64,000 nt of DNA, from assembly GCA_943737045.1 (NCBI GenBank), contig CALSFV010000216.1, forward strand, positions 1,302,001-1,366,000. Reading direction: 5' to 3'. Below, piece by piece: positions 9,287-23,139 of this stretch. The notes under the pieces are model-generated. The model saw only the letters and a program-made list of their open reading frames with translations, was not told the DNA's origin and ran no database searches. This DNA is from Parapristionchus giblindavisi. Taxonomy: Eukaryota > Nematoda > Chromadorea > Rhabditida > Diplogasteridae. Made by a program: the position numbers and the translations under genes. The stretch's first letter is position 1; each line of letters begins with the position of its first letter.

Positions 9287-9607
9287 CATATACCACGTGA
9301 AAGAGCCAAAAATTCTGAATAATCTACACTTCAGCTCATGTCAAACTGTAATCTTGTGTTGATTCCACAATGCCCAAAGTACAAAAGTAGCTTTCACTCT
9401 GATAAGACCAAAAGAATTCCTGACATGAAAAATTTTCTGCTAGACCCAGCGTGTCACATACCAAACAAAAGAGCAAAAAATTCTGAGTATTTTGCAACGT
9501 TCCATGTTGAACAACGGCCGCTCCAGCCGAATTAACAACATTGAACCATGCATTTTTAGCATTAAAGAATTCGTGACACGCCAATATTTAATCTAAACTT
9601 ATCGTAG
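9287..9607 (+). repeat. Representative 321-bp dimeric unit
   Basis: Half A runs 9287-9454 and half B 9455-9607, each starting with CAT(A/C)TACC or CACATACC. Half A holds the CACGTG palindrome, the ATG TCA AAC frame start and the ATTCCACAATGCCC block. Half B holds CGGCCGCTCC, TGCATTTTTAGC, GAATTC and the CGTGACACG palindrome. The shared core is GAAAGAGC, an A-rich run and ATTCTGA. The halves have drifted far enough that the working repeat is the dimer, as in dimeric satellites of other animals. Confidence 0.85.
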
Positions 9608-12600
9608 CATATACCACGTGAAAGAGCAAACAATTCTGAATAATCTACACTTCAGTTCATGTCAAACTGTAATCTTGTGTTGATTCCACAATGCCCAAAG
9701 TACAAAAGTAGCTTTCACTCTGATAAGACCAAAAGAATACCTGACATGAAAAATTTTCTGCTAGACCCAGCGTGTCATATACCAAACGAAAGAGCAAAAA
9801 ATTCTGAGTATTTTGCAACGTTCCATGTTGAACAACGGCCGCTCCAGCCGAATTAACAACATTGAACCATGCATTTTTAGCATTAAAGAATTCGTGACAC
9901 GCCAATATTTAATCTAAACTTATCGTAGCATATACCACGTGAAAGAGCAAAAAATTCTGAATAATCTACACTTCAGTTCATGTCAAACTGTAATCTTGTG
10001 TTGATTCCACAATGCCCAAAGTACAAAAGTAGCTTTCACTCTGATAAGACCAAAAGAATACCTGACATGAAAAATTTTCTGCTAGACCCAGCGTGTCATA
10101 TACCAAACGAAAGAGCAAAAAATTCTGAGTATTTTGCAACGTTCCATGTTGAACAACGGCCGCTCCAGCCGAATTAACAACATTGAACCATGCATTTTTA
10201 GCATTAAAGAATTCGTGACACGCCAATATTTAATCTAAACTTATCGTAGCATATACCACGTGAAAGAGCAAAAAATTCTGAATAATCTACACTTCAGCTC
10301 ATGTCAAACTGTAATCTTGTGTTGATTCCACAATGCCCAAAGTACAAAAGTAGCTTTCACTCTGATAAGACCAAAAGAATACCTGACATGAAAAATTTTC
10401 TGCTAGACCCAGCGTGTCATATACCAAACGAAAGAGCAAAAAATTCTGAGTATTTTGCAACGTTCCATGTTGAACAACGGCCGCTCCAGCCGAATTAACA
10501 ACATTGAACCATGCATTTTTAGCATTAAAGAATTCGTGACACGCCAATATTTAATCTAAACTTATCGTAGCATATACCACGTGAAAGAGCCAAAAATTCT
10601 GAATAATCTACACTTCAGCTCATGTCAAACTGTAATCTTGTGTTGATTCCACAATGCCCAAAGTACAAAAGTAGCTTTCACTCTGATAAGACCAAAAGAA
10701 TACCTGACATGAAAAATTTTCTGCTAGACCCAGCGTGTCACATACCAAACGAAAGAGCAAAAAATTCTGAGTATTTTGCAACGTTCCATGTTGAACAACG
10801 GCCGCTCCAGCCGAATTAACAACATTGAACCATGCATTTTTAGCATTAAAGAATTCGTGACACGCCAATATTTAATCTAAACTTATCGTAGCATATACCA
10901 CGTGAAAGAGCAAACAATTCTGAATAATCTACACTTCAGTTCATGTCAAACTGTAATCTTGTGTTGATTCCACAATGCCCAAAGTACAAAAGTAGCTTTC
11001 ACTCTGATAAGACCAAAAGAATACCTGACATGAAAAATTTTCTGCTAGACCCAGCGTGTCATATACCAAACGAAAGAGCAAAAAATTCTGAGTATTTTGC
11101 AACGTTCCATGTTGAACAACGGCCGCTCCAGCCGAATTAACAACATTGAACCATGCATTTTTAGCATTAAAGAATTCGTGACACGCCAATATTTAATCTA
11201 AACTTATCGTAGCATATACCACGTGAAAGAGCAAAAAATTCTGAATAATCTACACTTCAGTTCATGTCAAACTGTAATCTTGTGTTGATTCCACAATGCC
11301 CAAAGTACAAAAGTAGCTTTCACTCTGATAAGACCAAAAGAATACCTGACATGAAAAATTTTCTGCTAGACCCAGCGTGTCATATACCAAACGAAAGAGC
11401 AAAAAATTCTGAGTATTTTGCAACGTTCCATGTTGAACAACGGCCGCTCCAGCCGAATTAACAACATTGAACCATGCATTTTTAGCATTAAAGAATTCGT
11501 GACACGCCAATATTTAATCTAAACTTATCGTAGCATATACCACGTGAAAGAGCAAACAATTCTGAATAATCTACACTTCAGTTCATGTCAAACTGTAATC
11601 TTGTGTTGATTCCACAATGCCCAAAGTACAAAAGTAGCTTTCACTCTGATAAGACCAAAAGAATACCTGACATGAAAAATTTTCTGCTAGACCCAGCGTG
11701 TCATATACCAAACGAAAGAGCAAAAAATTCTGAGTATTTTGCAACGTTCCATGTTGAACAACGGCCGCTCCAGCCGAATTAACAACATTGAACCATGCAT
11801 TTTTAGCATTAAAGAATTCGTGACACGCCAATATTTAATCTAAACTTATCGTAGCATATACCACGTGAAAGAGCAAAAAATTCTGAATAATCTACACTTC
11901 AGTTCATGTCAAACTGTAATCTTGTGTTGATTCCACAATGCCCAAAGTACAAAAGTAGCTTTCACTCTGATAAGACCAAAAGAATACCTGACATGAAAAA
12001 TTTTCTGCTAGACCCAGCGTGTCATATACCAAACGAAAGAGCAAAAAATTCTGAGTATTTTGCAACGTTCCATGTTGAACAACGGCCGCTCCAGCCGAAT
12101 TAACAACATTGAACCATGCATTTTTAGCATTAAAGAATTCGTGACACGCCAATATTTAATCTAAACTTATCGTAGCATATACCACGTGAAAGAGCAAACA
12201 ATTCTGAATAATCTACACTTCAGTTCATGTCAAACTGTAATCTTGTGTTGATTCCACAATGCCCAAAGTACAAAAGTAGCTTTCACTCTGATAAGACCAA
12301 AAGAATACCTGACATGAAAAATTTTCTGCTAGACCCAGCGTGTCATATACCAAACGAAAGAGCAAAAAATTCTGAGTATTTTGCAACGTTCCATGTTGAA
12401 CAACGGCCGCTCCAGCCGAATTAACAACATTGAACCATGCATTTTTAGCATTAAAGAATTCGTGACACGCCAATATTTAATCTAAACTTATCGTAGCATA
12501 TACCACGTGAAAGAGCAAAAAATTCTGAATAATCTACACTTCAGTTCATGTCAAACTGTAATCTTGTGTTGATTCCACAATGCCCAAAGTACAAAAGTAG

Positions 12601-15436
12601 CTTTCACTCTGATAAGACCAAAAGAATACCTGACATGAAAAATTTTCTGCTAGACCCAGCGTGTCATATACCAAACGAAAGAGCAAAAAATTCTGAGTAT
12701 TTTGCAACGTTCCATGTTGAACAACGGCCGCTCCAGCCGAATTAACAACATTGAACCATGCATTTTTAGCATTAAAGAATTCGTGACACGCCAATATTTA
12801 ATCTAAACTTATCGTAGCATATACCACGTGAAAGAGCCAAAAATTCTGAATAATCTACACTTCAGCTCATGTCAAACTGTAATCTTGTGTTGATTCCACA
12901 ATGCCCAAAGTACAAAAGTAGCTTTCACTCTGATAAGACCAAAAGAATACCTGACATGAAAAATTTTCTGCTAGACCCAGCGTGTCATATACCAAACGAA
13001 AGAGCAAAAAATTCTGAGTATTTTGCAACGTTCCATGTTGAACAACGGCCGCTCCGGCCGAATTAACAACATTGAACCATGCATTTTTAGCATTAAAGAA
13101 TTCGTGACACGCCAATATTTAATCTAAACTTATCGTAGCATATACCACGTGAAAGAGCAAAAAATTCTGAATAATCTACACTTCAGTTCATGTCAAACTG
13201 TAATCTTGTGTTGATTCCACAATGCCCAAAGTACAAAAGTAGCTTTCACTCTGATAAGACCAAAAGAATACCTGACATGAAAAATTTTCTGCTAGACCCA
13301 GCGTGTCATATACCAAACGAAAGAGGAAAAAATTCTGAGTATTTTGCAACGTTCCATGTTGAACAACGGCCGCTCCAGCCGAATTAACAACATTGAACCA
13401 TGCATTTTTAGCATTAAAGAATTCGTGACACGCCAATATTTAATCTAAACTTATCGTAGCATATACCACGTGAAAGAGCAAAAAATTCTGAATAATCTAC
13501 ACTTCAGTTCATGTCAAACTGTAATCTTGTGTTGATTCCACAATGCCCAAAGTACAAAAGTAGCTTTCACTCTGATAAGACCAAAAGAATACCTGACATG
13601 AAAAATTTTCTGCTAGACCCAGCGTGTCATATACCAAACGAAAGAGCAAAAAATTCTGAGTATTTTGCAACGTTCCATGTTGAACAACGGCCGCTCCAGC
13701 CGAATTAACAACATTGAACCATGCATTTTTAGCATTAAAGAATTCGTGACACGCCAATATTTAATCTAAACTTATCGTAGCATATACCACGTGAAAGAGC
13801 CAAAAATTCTGAATAATCTACACTTCAGCTCATGTCAAACTGTAATCTTGTGTTGATTCCACAATGCCCAAAGTACAAAAGTAGCTTTCACTCTGATAAG
13901 ACCAAAAGAATACCTGACATGAAAAATTTTCTGCTAGACCCAGCGTGTCATATACCAAACGAAAGAGCAAAAAATTCTGAGTATTTTGCAACGTTCCATG
14001 TTGAACAACGGCCGCTCCAGCCGAATTAACAACATTGAACCATGCATTTTTAGCATTAAAGAATTCGTGACACGCCAATATTTAATCTAAACTTATCGTA
14101 GCATATACCACGTGAAAGAGCAAACAATTCTGAATAATCTACACTTCAGTTCATGTCAAACTGTAATCTTGTGTTGATTCCACAATGCCCAAAGTACAAA
14201 AGTAGCTTTCACTCTGATAAGACCAAAAGAATACCTGACATGAAAAATTTTCTGCTAGACCCAGCGTGTCATATACCAAACGAAAGAGCAAAAAATTCTG
14301 AGTATTTTGCAACGTTCCATGTTGAACAACGGCCGCTCCAGCCGAATTAACAACATTGAACCATGCATTTTTAGCATTAAAGAATTCGTGACACGCCAAT
14401 ATTTAATCTAAACTTATCGTAGCATATACCACGTGAAAGAGCAAAAAATTCTGAATAATCTACACTTCAGTTCATGTCAAACTGTAATCTTGTGTTGATT
14501 CCACAATGCCCAAAGTACAAAAGTAGCTTTCACTCTGATAAGACCAAAAGAATACCTGACATGAAAAATTTTCTGCTAGACCCAGCGTGTCATATACCAA
14601 ACGAAAGAGCAAAAAATTCTGAGTATTTTGCAACGTTCCATGTTGAACAACGGCCGCTCCAGCCGAATTAACAACATTGAACCATGCATTTTTAGCATTA
14701 AAGAATTCGTGACACGCCAATATTTAATCTAAACTTATCGTAGCATATACCACGTGAAAGAGCAAAAAATTCTGAATAATCTACACTTCAGCTCATGTCA
14801 AACTGTAATCTTGTGTTGATTCCACAATGCCCAAAGTACAAAAGTAGCTTTCACTCTGATAAGACCAAAAGAATACCTGACATGAAAAATTTTCTGCTAG
14901 ACCCAGCGTGTCATATACCAAACGAAAGAGCAAAAAATTCTGAGTATTTTGCAACGTTCCATGTTGAACAACGGCCGCTCCAGCCGAATTAACAACATTG
15001 AACCATGCATTTTTAGCATTAAAGAATTCGTGACACGCCAATATTTAATCTAAACTTATCGTAGCATATACCACGTGAAAGAGCAAACAATTCTGAATAA
15101 TCTACACTTCAGTTCATGTCAAACTGTAATCTTGTGTTGATTCCACAATGCCCAAAGTACAAAAGTAGCTTTCACTCTGATAAGACCAAAAGAATACCTG
15201 ACATGAAAAATTTTCTGCTAGACCCAGCGTGTCATATACCAAACGAAAGAGCAAAAAATTCTGAGTATTTTGCAACGTTCCATGTTGAACAACGGCCGCT
15301 CCAGCCGAATTAACAACATTGAACCATGCATTTTTAGCATTAAAGAATTCGTGACACGCCAATATTTAATCTAAACTTATCGTAGCATATACCACGTGAA
15401 AGAGCAAAAAATTCTGAATAATCTACACTTCAGTTC
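9338..15436 (+). repeat. HOR zone 1: four-unit and two-unit periods
   Basis: Three linked markers vary: the A-run (CCAAAAAT, CAAACAAT or CAAAAAAT), CAGCTCATG versus CAGTTCATG, and GTCACATACC. A four-unit pattern (1284 bp) starting at 9338 recurs at 10622 and again at 13832. Between 10943 and 12868, units alternate CAAACAAT and CAAAAAAT, giving three 642-bp dimers. Otherwise the units are almost identical, which points to recent amplification. Confidence 0.8.
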
Positions 15437-17362
15437 ATGTCAAACTGTAATCTTGTGTTGATTCCACAATGCCCAAAGTACAAAAGTAGCTTTCACTCTG
15501 ATAAGACCAAAAGAATACCTGACATGAAAAATTTTCTGCTAGACCCAGCGTGTCATATACCAAACGAAAGAGCAAAAAATTCTGAGTATTTTGCAACGTT
15601 CCATGTTGAACAACGGCCGCTCCGGCCGAATTAACAACATTGAACCATGCATTTTTAGCATTAAAGAATTCGTGACACGCCAATATTTAATCTAAACTTA
15701 TCGTAGCATATACCACGTGAAAGAGCAAAAAATTCTGAATAATCTACACTTCAGTTCATGTCAAACTGTAATCTTGTGTTGATTCCACAATGCCCAAAGT
15801 ACAAAAGTAGCTTTCACTCTGATAAGACCAAAAGAATACCTGACATGAAAAATTTTCTGCTAGACCCAGCGTGTCATATACCAAACGAAAGAGGAAAAAA
15901 TTCTGAGTATTTTGCAACGTTCCATGTTGAACAACGGCCGCTACAGCCGAATTAACAACATTGAACCATGCATTTTTAGCATTAAAGAATCCGTGACACG
16001 CCAATATTTAATCTAAACTTATCGTAGCATATACCACGTGAAAGAGCAAAAAATTCTGAATAATCTACACTTCAGTTCATGTCAAACTGTAATCTTGTGT
16101 TGATTCCACAATGCCCAAAGTACAAAAGTAGCTTTCACTCTGATAAGACCAAAAGAATACCTGACATGAAAAATTTTCTGCTAGACCCAGCGTGTCATAT
16201 ACCAAACGAAAGAGCAAAAAATTCTGAGTATTTTGCAACGTTCCATGTTGAACAACGGCCGCTCCGGCCGAATTAACAACATTGAACCATGCATTTTTAG
16301 CATTAAAGAATTCGTGACACGCCAATATTTAATCTAAACTTATCGTAGCATATACCACGTGAAAGAGCAAAAAATTCTGAATAATCTACACTTCAGTTCA
16401 TGTCAAACTGTAATCTTGTGTTGATTCCACAATGCCCAAAGTACAAAAGTAGCTTTCACTCTGATAAGACCAAAAGAATACCTGACATGAAAAATTTTCT
16501 GCTAGACCCAGCGTGTCATATACCAAACGAAAGAGGAAAAAATTCTGAGTATTTTGCAACGTTCCATGTTGAACAACGGCCGCTACAGCCGAATTAACAA
16601 CATTGAACCATGCATTTTTAGCATTAAAGAATTCGTGACACGCCAATATTTAATCTAAACTTATCGTAGCATATACCACGTGAAAGAGCAAAAAATTCTG
16701 AATAATCTACACTTCAGTTCATGTCAAACTGTAATCTTGTGTTGATTCCACAATGCCCAAAGTACAAAAGTAGCTTTCACTCTGATAAGACCAAAAGAAT
16801 ACCTGACATGAAAAATTTTCTGCTAGACCCAGCGTGTCATATACCAAACGAAAGAGCAAAAAATTCTGAGTATTTTGCAACGTTCCATGTTGAACAACGG
16901 CCGCTCCGGCCGAATTAACAACATTGAACCATGCATTTTTAGCATTAAAGAATTCGTGACACGCCAATATTTAATCTAAACTTATCGTAGCATATACCAC
17001 GTGAAAGAGCAAAAAATTCTGAATAATCTACACTTCAGTTCATGTCAAACTGTAATCTTGTGTTGATTCCACAATGCCCAAAGTACAAAAGTAGCTTTCA
17101 CTCTGATAAGACCAAAAGAATACCTGACATGAAAAATTTTCTGCTAGACCCAGCGTGTCATATACCAAACGAAAGAGGAAAAAATTCTGAGTATTTTGCA
17201 ACGTTCCATGTTGAACAACGGCCGCTCCAGCCGAATTAACAACATTGAACCATGCATTTTTAGCATTAAAGAATTCGTGACACGCCAATATTTAATCTAA
17301 ACTTATCGTAGCATATACCACGTGAAAGAGCAAAAAATTCTGAATAATCTACACTTCAGTTC
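15437..17362 (+). repeat. HOR zone 2: 642-bp two-unit repeat, three copies
   Basis: Units carrying CTCCGGCCG (15437, 16079, 16721) alternate strictly with units carrying GAGGAAAAAAT (15758, 16400, 17042). The second member has CTACAGCCG in the first two copies and CTCCAGCCG in the third. A single earlier copy of the same pair is at 12869-13510. Confidence 0.88.
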
Positions 17363-17390
17363 ATGTCAAACTGTAATCTTGTGTTGATTC

Positions 17391-17410
17391 CACAATGCCT
17401 AATTACAAAA
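17391..17410 (+). repeat. One-base deletion variant unit (320 bp)
   Basis: The usual GCCCAAAGTAC reads GCCTAATTAC, one base shorter, which breaks the 65- and 82-codon frames. The same variant recurs at about 32801-32816, with extra private substitutions in each unit, so the two units share ancestry but are now about 15.4 kb apart. Confidence 0.85.
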
Positions 17411-18645
17411 GTAGCTTTCACTCTGATAAGACCAAAAGAATACCTGACATGAAAAATTTTCTGCTAGACCCAGCGTGTCATATACCAAACGAAAGAGTAA
17501 AAAATTCTGAGTATTTTGCAACGTTCCATGTTGAACAACGGCCGCTCCAGCCGAATTAACAACATTGAACCATGCATTTTTAGCATTAAAGAATTCGTGA
17601 CACGCCAATATTTAATCTAAACTTATCGTAGCATATACCACGTGAAAGAGCAAAAAATTCTGAATAATCTACACTTTAGTTCATGTCAAACTGTAATCTT
17701 GTGTTGATTCCACAATGCCCAAAGTACAAAAGTAGCTTTCACTCTGATAAGACCAAAAGAATACCTGACATGAAAAATTTTCTGCTAGACCCAGCGTGTC
17801 ATATACCAAACGAAAGAGCAAAAAATTCTGAGTATTTTGCAACGTTCCATGTTGAACAACGGCCGCTCCAGCCGAATTAACAACATTGAACCATGTATTT
17901 TTAGCATTAAAGAATTCGTGACACGCCAATATTTAATCTAAACTTATCGTAGCATATACCACGTGAAAGAGCAAAAAATTCTGAATAATCTACACTTCAG
18001 TTCATGTCAAACTGTAATCTTGTGTTGATTCCACAATGCCCAAAGTACAAAAGTAGCTTTCACTCTGATAAGACCAAAAGAATACCTGACATGAAAAATT
18101 TTCTGCTAGACCCAGCGTGTCATATACCAAACGAAAGAGCAAAAAATTCTGAGTATTTTGCAACGTTCCATGTTGAACAACGGCCGCTCCAGCCGAATTA
18201 ACAACATTGAACCATGCATTTTTAGCATTAAAGAATTCGTGACACGCCAATATTTAATCTAAACTTATCGTAGCATATACCACGTGAAAGAGCAAAAAAT
18301 TCTGAATAATCTACACTTCAGTTCATGTCAAACTGTAATCTTGTGTTGATTCCACAATGCCCAAAGTACAAAAGTAGCTTTCACTCTGATAAGACCAAAA
18401 GAATACCTGACATGAAAAATTGTCTGCTAGACCCAGCGTGTCATATACCAAACGAAAGAGCAATAAATTCTGAGTATTTTGCAACGTTCCATGTTGAACA
18501 ACGGCCGCTCCAGCCGAATTAACAACATTGAACCATGCATTTTTAGCATTAAAGAATTCGTGACACGCCAATATTTAATCTAAACTTATCGTAGCATATA
18601 CCACGTGAAAGAGCAAAAAATTCTGAATAATCTACACTTCAGTTC

Positions 18646-19929
18646 ATGTCAAACTGTAATCTTGTGTTGATTCCACAATGCCCAAAGTACAAAAGTAGCT
18701 TTCACTCTGATAAGACCAAAAGAACACCTGACATGAAAAATTTTCTGCTAGACCCAGCGTGTCATATACCAAACGAAAGAGCAAAAAATTCTGAGTATTT
18801 TGCAACGTTCCATGTTGAACAACGGCCGCTCCAACCGAATTAACAACATTGAACCATGCATTTTTAGCATTAAAGAATTCGTGTCACGCCAATATTTAAT
18901 CTAAACTTATCGTAGCATATACCACGTGAAAGAGCAAAAAATTCTGAATAATCTACACTTCAGTTCAAGTCAAACTGTAATCTTGTGTTGATTCCACAAT
19001 GCCTAAAGTACAAAAGTAGCTTTCACTCTGATAAGACCAAAAGAATACCTGACATGAAAAAGTTTCTGCTAGACCCAGCGTGTCATATACCAAACGAAAG
19101 AGCAAAAAATTCTGAGTATTTTGCAACGTTCCATGTTGAACAACGGCCGCTCCAGCCGAATTAACAACATTGAACCATGCATTTTTAGCATTAAAGAATT
19201 CGTGTCACGCCAATATTTAATCTAAACTTATCGTAGCATATACCACGTGAAAGAGCAAAAAATTCTGAATAATCTACACTTCAGTTCATGTCAAACTGTA
19301 ATCTTGTGTTAATTCCACAATGCCCAAAGTACAAAAGTAGCTTTCACTCTGATAAGACCAAAAGAATACCTGACATGAAAAATTTTCTGCTAGACCCAGC
19401 GTGTCATATACCAAACGAAAGAGCAAAAAATTCTGAGTATTTTGCAACGTTCCATGTTGAACAACGGCCGCTCCAGCCGAATTAACAACATTGAACCATG
19501 CATTTTTAGCATTAAAGAATTCGTGACACGCCAATATTTAATCTAAACTTATCGTAGCATATACCACGTGAAAGAGCAAAAAATTCTGAATAATCTACAC
19601 TTCAGTTCATGTCAAACTGTAATCTTGTGTTGATTCCACAATGCCCAAAGTACAAAAGTAGCTTTCACTCTGATAAGACCAAAAGAATACCTGACATGAA
19701 CAATTTTCTGCTAGACCCAGCGTGTCATATACCAAACGAAAGAGCAAAAAATTCTGAGTATTTTGCAACGTTCCATGTTGAACAACGGCCGCTCCAGCCG
19801 AATTAACAACATTGAACCATGCATTTTTAGCATTAAAGAATTCGTGACACGCCAATATTTAATCTAAACTTATCGTAGCATATACCACGTGAAAGAGCAA
19901 AAAATTCTGAATAATCTACACTTCAGTTC
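18646..19929 (+). repeat. Four-unit block, copy 1 (partner at 21856-23139)
   Basis: The block contains, in order, a CTCCAACCG unit, a CAAGTC and AAAAAGTTTC unit, a GTTAATTCC unit and a GAACAATTT unit. The same order occurs exactly ten units (3210 bp) to the right, with a few extra differences. Confidence 0.8.
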
Positions 19930-20571
19930 ATGTCAAACTGTAATCTTGTGTTGATTCCACAATGCCCAAAGTACAAAAGTAGCTTTCACTCTGATAAGTC
20001 CAAAAGAATACCTGACATGAAAAATTTTCTGCTAGACCCAGCGTGTCATATACCAAACGAAAGAGGAAAAAATTCTGAGTATTTTGCAACGTTCCATGTT
20101 GAACAACGGCCGCTCCAGCCGAATTAACAACATTGAACCATGCATTTTTAGCATTAAAGAATTCGTGACACGCCAATATTTAATCTAAACTTATCGTAGC
20201 ATATACCACGTGAAAGAGCAAAAAATTCTGAATAATCTACACTTCAGTTCATGTCAAACTGTAATCTTGTGTTGATTCCACAATGCCCAAAGTACAAAAG
20301 TAGCTTTCACTCTGATAAGACCAAAAGAATACCTGACATGAAAAATTTTCTGCTAGACCCAGCGTGTCATATACCAAACGAAAGAGCAAAAAATTCTGAG
20401 TATTTTGCAACGTTCCATGTTGAACAACGGCCGCTCCAGCCGAATTAACAACATTGAACCATGCATTTTTAGCATTAAAGAATTCGTGACACGCCAATAT
20501 TTAATCTAAACTTATCGTAGCATATACCACGTGAAAGAGCAAAAAATTCTGAATAATCTACACTTCAGTTC

Positions 20572-21855
20572 ATGTCAAACTGTAATCTTGTGTTGATTCC
20601 ACAATGCCCAAAGTACAAAAGTAGCTTTCACTCTGATAAGACCAAAAAAATACCTGACATGAAAAATTTTCTGCTAGACCCAGCGTGTCATATACCAAAC
20701 GAAAGAGCAAAAAATTCTGAGTATTTTGCAACGTTCCATGTTGAACAACGGCCGCTCCAGCCGAATTAACAACATTGAACCATGCATTTTTAGCATTAAA
20801 GAATTCGTGACACGCCAATATTTAATCTAAACTTATCGTAGCATATACCACGTGAAAGAGCAAAAAATTCTGAATAATCTACACTTCAGTTCATGTCAAA
20901 CTGTAATCTTGTGTTGATTCCACAATGCCCAAAGTACAAAAGTAGCTTTCACTCTGATAAGACCAAAAGAATACCTGACATGAAAAATTTTCTGCTAGAC
21001 CCAGCGTGTCATATACCAAACGAAAGAGCAAAAAATTCTGAGTATTTTGCAACGTTCCATGTTGAACAACGGCCGCTCCAGCCGAATTAACAAAATTGAA
21101 TTATGCATTTTCGGCAATAAAGAATTCGTGGCACGTCAATACTTTATCGAAACGTATCGTAGCATATACCACGTGAAAGAGCAAAAAATTCTGAATAATC
21201 TACACTTCAGTTCATGTCAAACTGTAATCTTGTGTTGATTCCACAATGCCCAAAGTACAAAAGTAGCTTTCACTCTGATAAGACCAAAAAAATACCTGAC
21301 ATGAAAAATTTTCTGCTAGACCCAGCGTGTCATATACCAAACGAAAGAGCAAAAAATTCTGAGTATTTTGCAACGTTCCATGTTGAACAACGGCCGCTCC
21401 AGCCGAATTAACAACATTGAACCATGCATTTTTAGCATTAAAGAATTCGTGACACGCCAATATTTAATCTAAACTTATCGTAGCATATACCACGTGAAAG
21501 AGCAAAAAATTCTGAATAATCTACACTTCAGTTCATGTCAAACTGTAATCTTGTGTTGATTCCACAATGCCCAAAGTACAAAAGTAGCTTTCACTCTGAT
21601 AAGACCAAAAGAATACCTGACATGAAAAATTTTCTGCTAGACCCAGCGTGTCATATACCAAACGAAAGAGCAAAAAATTCTGAGTATTTTGCAACGTTCC
21701 ATGTTGAACAACGGCCGCTCCAGCCGAATTAACAAAATTGAATTATGCATTTTCGGCAATAAAGAATTCGTGGCACGTCAATACTTTATCGAAACGTATC
21801 GTAGCATATACCACGTGAAAGAGCAAAAAATTCTGAATAATCTACACTTCAGTTC
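20572..21855 (+). repeat. 642-bp pair carrying the mosaic variant, two copies
   Basis: A unit with ACCAAAAAAATACC is followed by a unit with the 61-bp mosaic segment. This pair occurs at 20572-21213 and again at 21214-21855, apparently identical. Confidence 0.82.
21094..21154 (+). repeat. Mosaic 61-bp variant segment (first of seven)
   Basis: Twelve substitutions against the normal unit are packed into 61 bp near the end of half B, while the rest of the unit is of the common type. The same segment, apparently identical, is at 21736-21796, 23020-23080, 23983-24043, 25588-25648, 29119-29179 and 33612-33672. It is not seen left of 21 kb or right of 34 kb. It removes the TAA in ATCTAAAC (ATCGAAAC here) and so opens a 63-codon frame, which begins with TTG. 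Units at 44159 and 46727 share only the ATCGAAAC change. Confidence 0.88.
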
Positions 21856-23139
21856 ATGTCAAACTGTAATCTTGTGTTGATTCCACAATGCCCAAAGTAC
21901 AAAAGTAGCTTTCACTTTGATAAGACCAAAAGAATACCTGACATGAAAAATTTTCTGCTAGACCCAGCGTGTCATATACCAAACGAAAGAGCAAAAAATT
22001 CTGAGTATTTTGCAACGTTCCATGTTGAACAACGGCCGCTCCAACCGAATTAACAACATTGAACCATGCATTTTTAGCATTAAAGAATTCGTGTCACGCC
22101 AATATTTAATCTAAACTTATCGTAGCATATACCACGTGAAAGAGCAAAAAATTCTGAATAATCTACACTTCAGTTCAAGTCAAACTGTAATCTTGTGTTG
22201 ATTCCACAATGCCTAAAGTACAAAAGTAGCTTTCACTCTGATAAGACCAAAAGAATACCTGACATGAAAAAGTTTCTGCTAGACCCAGCGTGTCATATAC
22301 CAAACGAAAGAGCAAAAAATTCTGAGTATTTTGCAACGTTCCATGTTGAACAACGGCCGCTCCAGCCGAATTAACAACATTGAACCATGCATTTTTAGCA
22401 TTAAAGAATTCGTGTCACGCCAATATTTAATCTAAACTTATCGTAGCATATACCACGTGAAAGAGCAAAAAATTCTGAATAATCTACACTTCAGTTCATG
22501 TCAAACTGTAATCTTGTGTTAATTCCACAATGCCCAAAGTATAAAAGTAGCTTTCACTCTGATAAGACCAAAAGAATACCTGACATGAAAAATTTTCTGC
22601 TAGACCCAGCGTGTCATATACCAAACGAAAGAGCAAAAAATTCTGAGTATTTTGCAACGTTCCATGTTGAACAACGGCCGCTCCAGCCGAATTAACAACA
22701 TTGAACCATGCATTTTTAGCATTAAAGAATTCGTGACACGCCAATATTTAATCTAAACTTATCGTAGCATATACCACGTGAAAGAGCAAAAAATTCTGAA
22801 TAATCTACACTTCAGTTCATGTCAAACTGTAATCTTGTGTTGATTCCACAATGCCCAAAGTACAAAAGTAGCTTTCACTTTGATAAGACCAAAAGAATAC
22901 CTGACATGAACAATTTTCTGCTAGACCCAGCGTGTCATATGCCAAACGAAAGAGCAAAAAATTCTGAGTATTTTGCAACGTTCCATGTTGAACAACGGCC
23001 GCTCCAGCCGAATTAACAAAATTGAATTATGCATTTTCGGCAATAAAGAATTCGTGGCACGTCAATACTTTATCGAAACGTATCGTAGCATATACCACGT
23101 GAAAGAGCAAAAAATTCTGAATAATCTACACTTCAGTTC
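21856..23139 (+). repeat. Four-unit block, copy 2 (partner at 18646-19929)
   Basis: The unit order matches 18646-19929 at an offset of ten units. Private changes include CACTTTGAT, CATATGCC and GTATAAAAG. The last unit additionally carries the mosaic segment, which its partner lacks. Confidence 0.8.
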
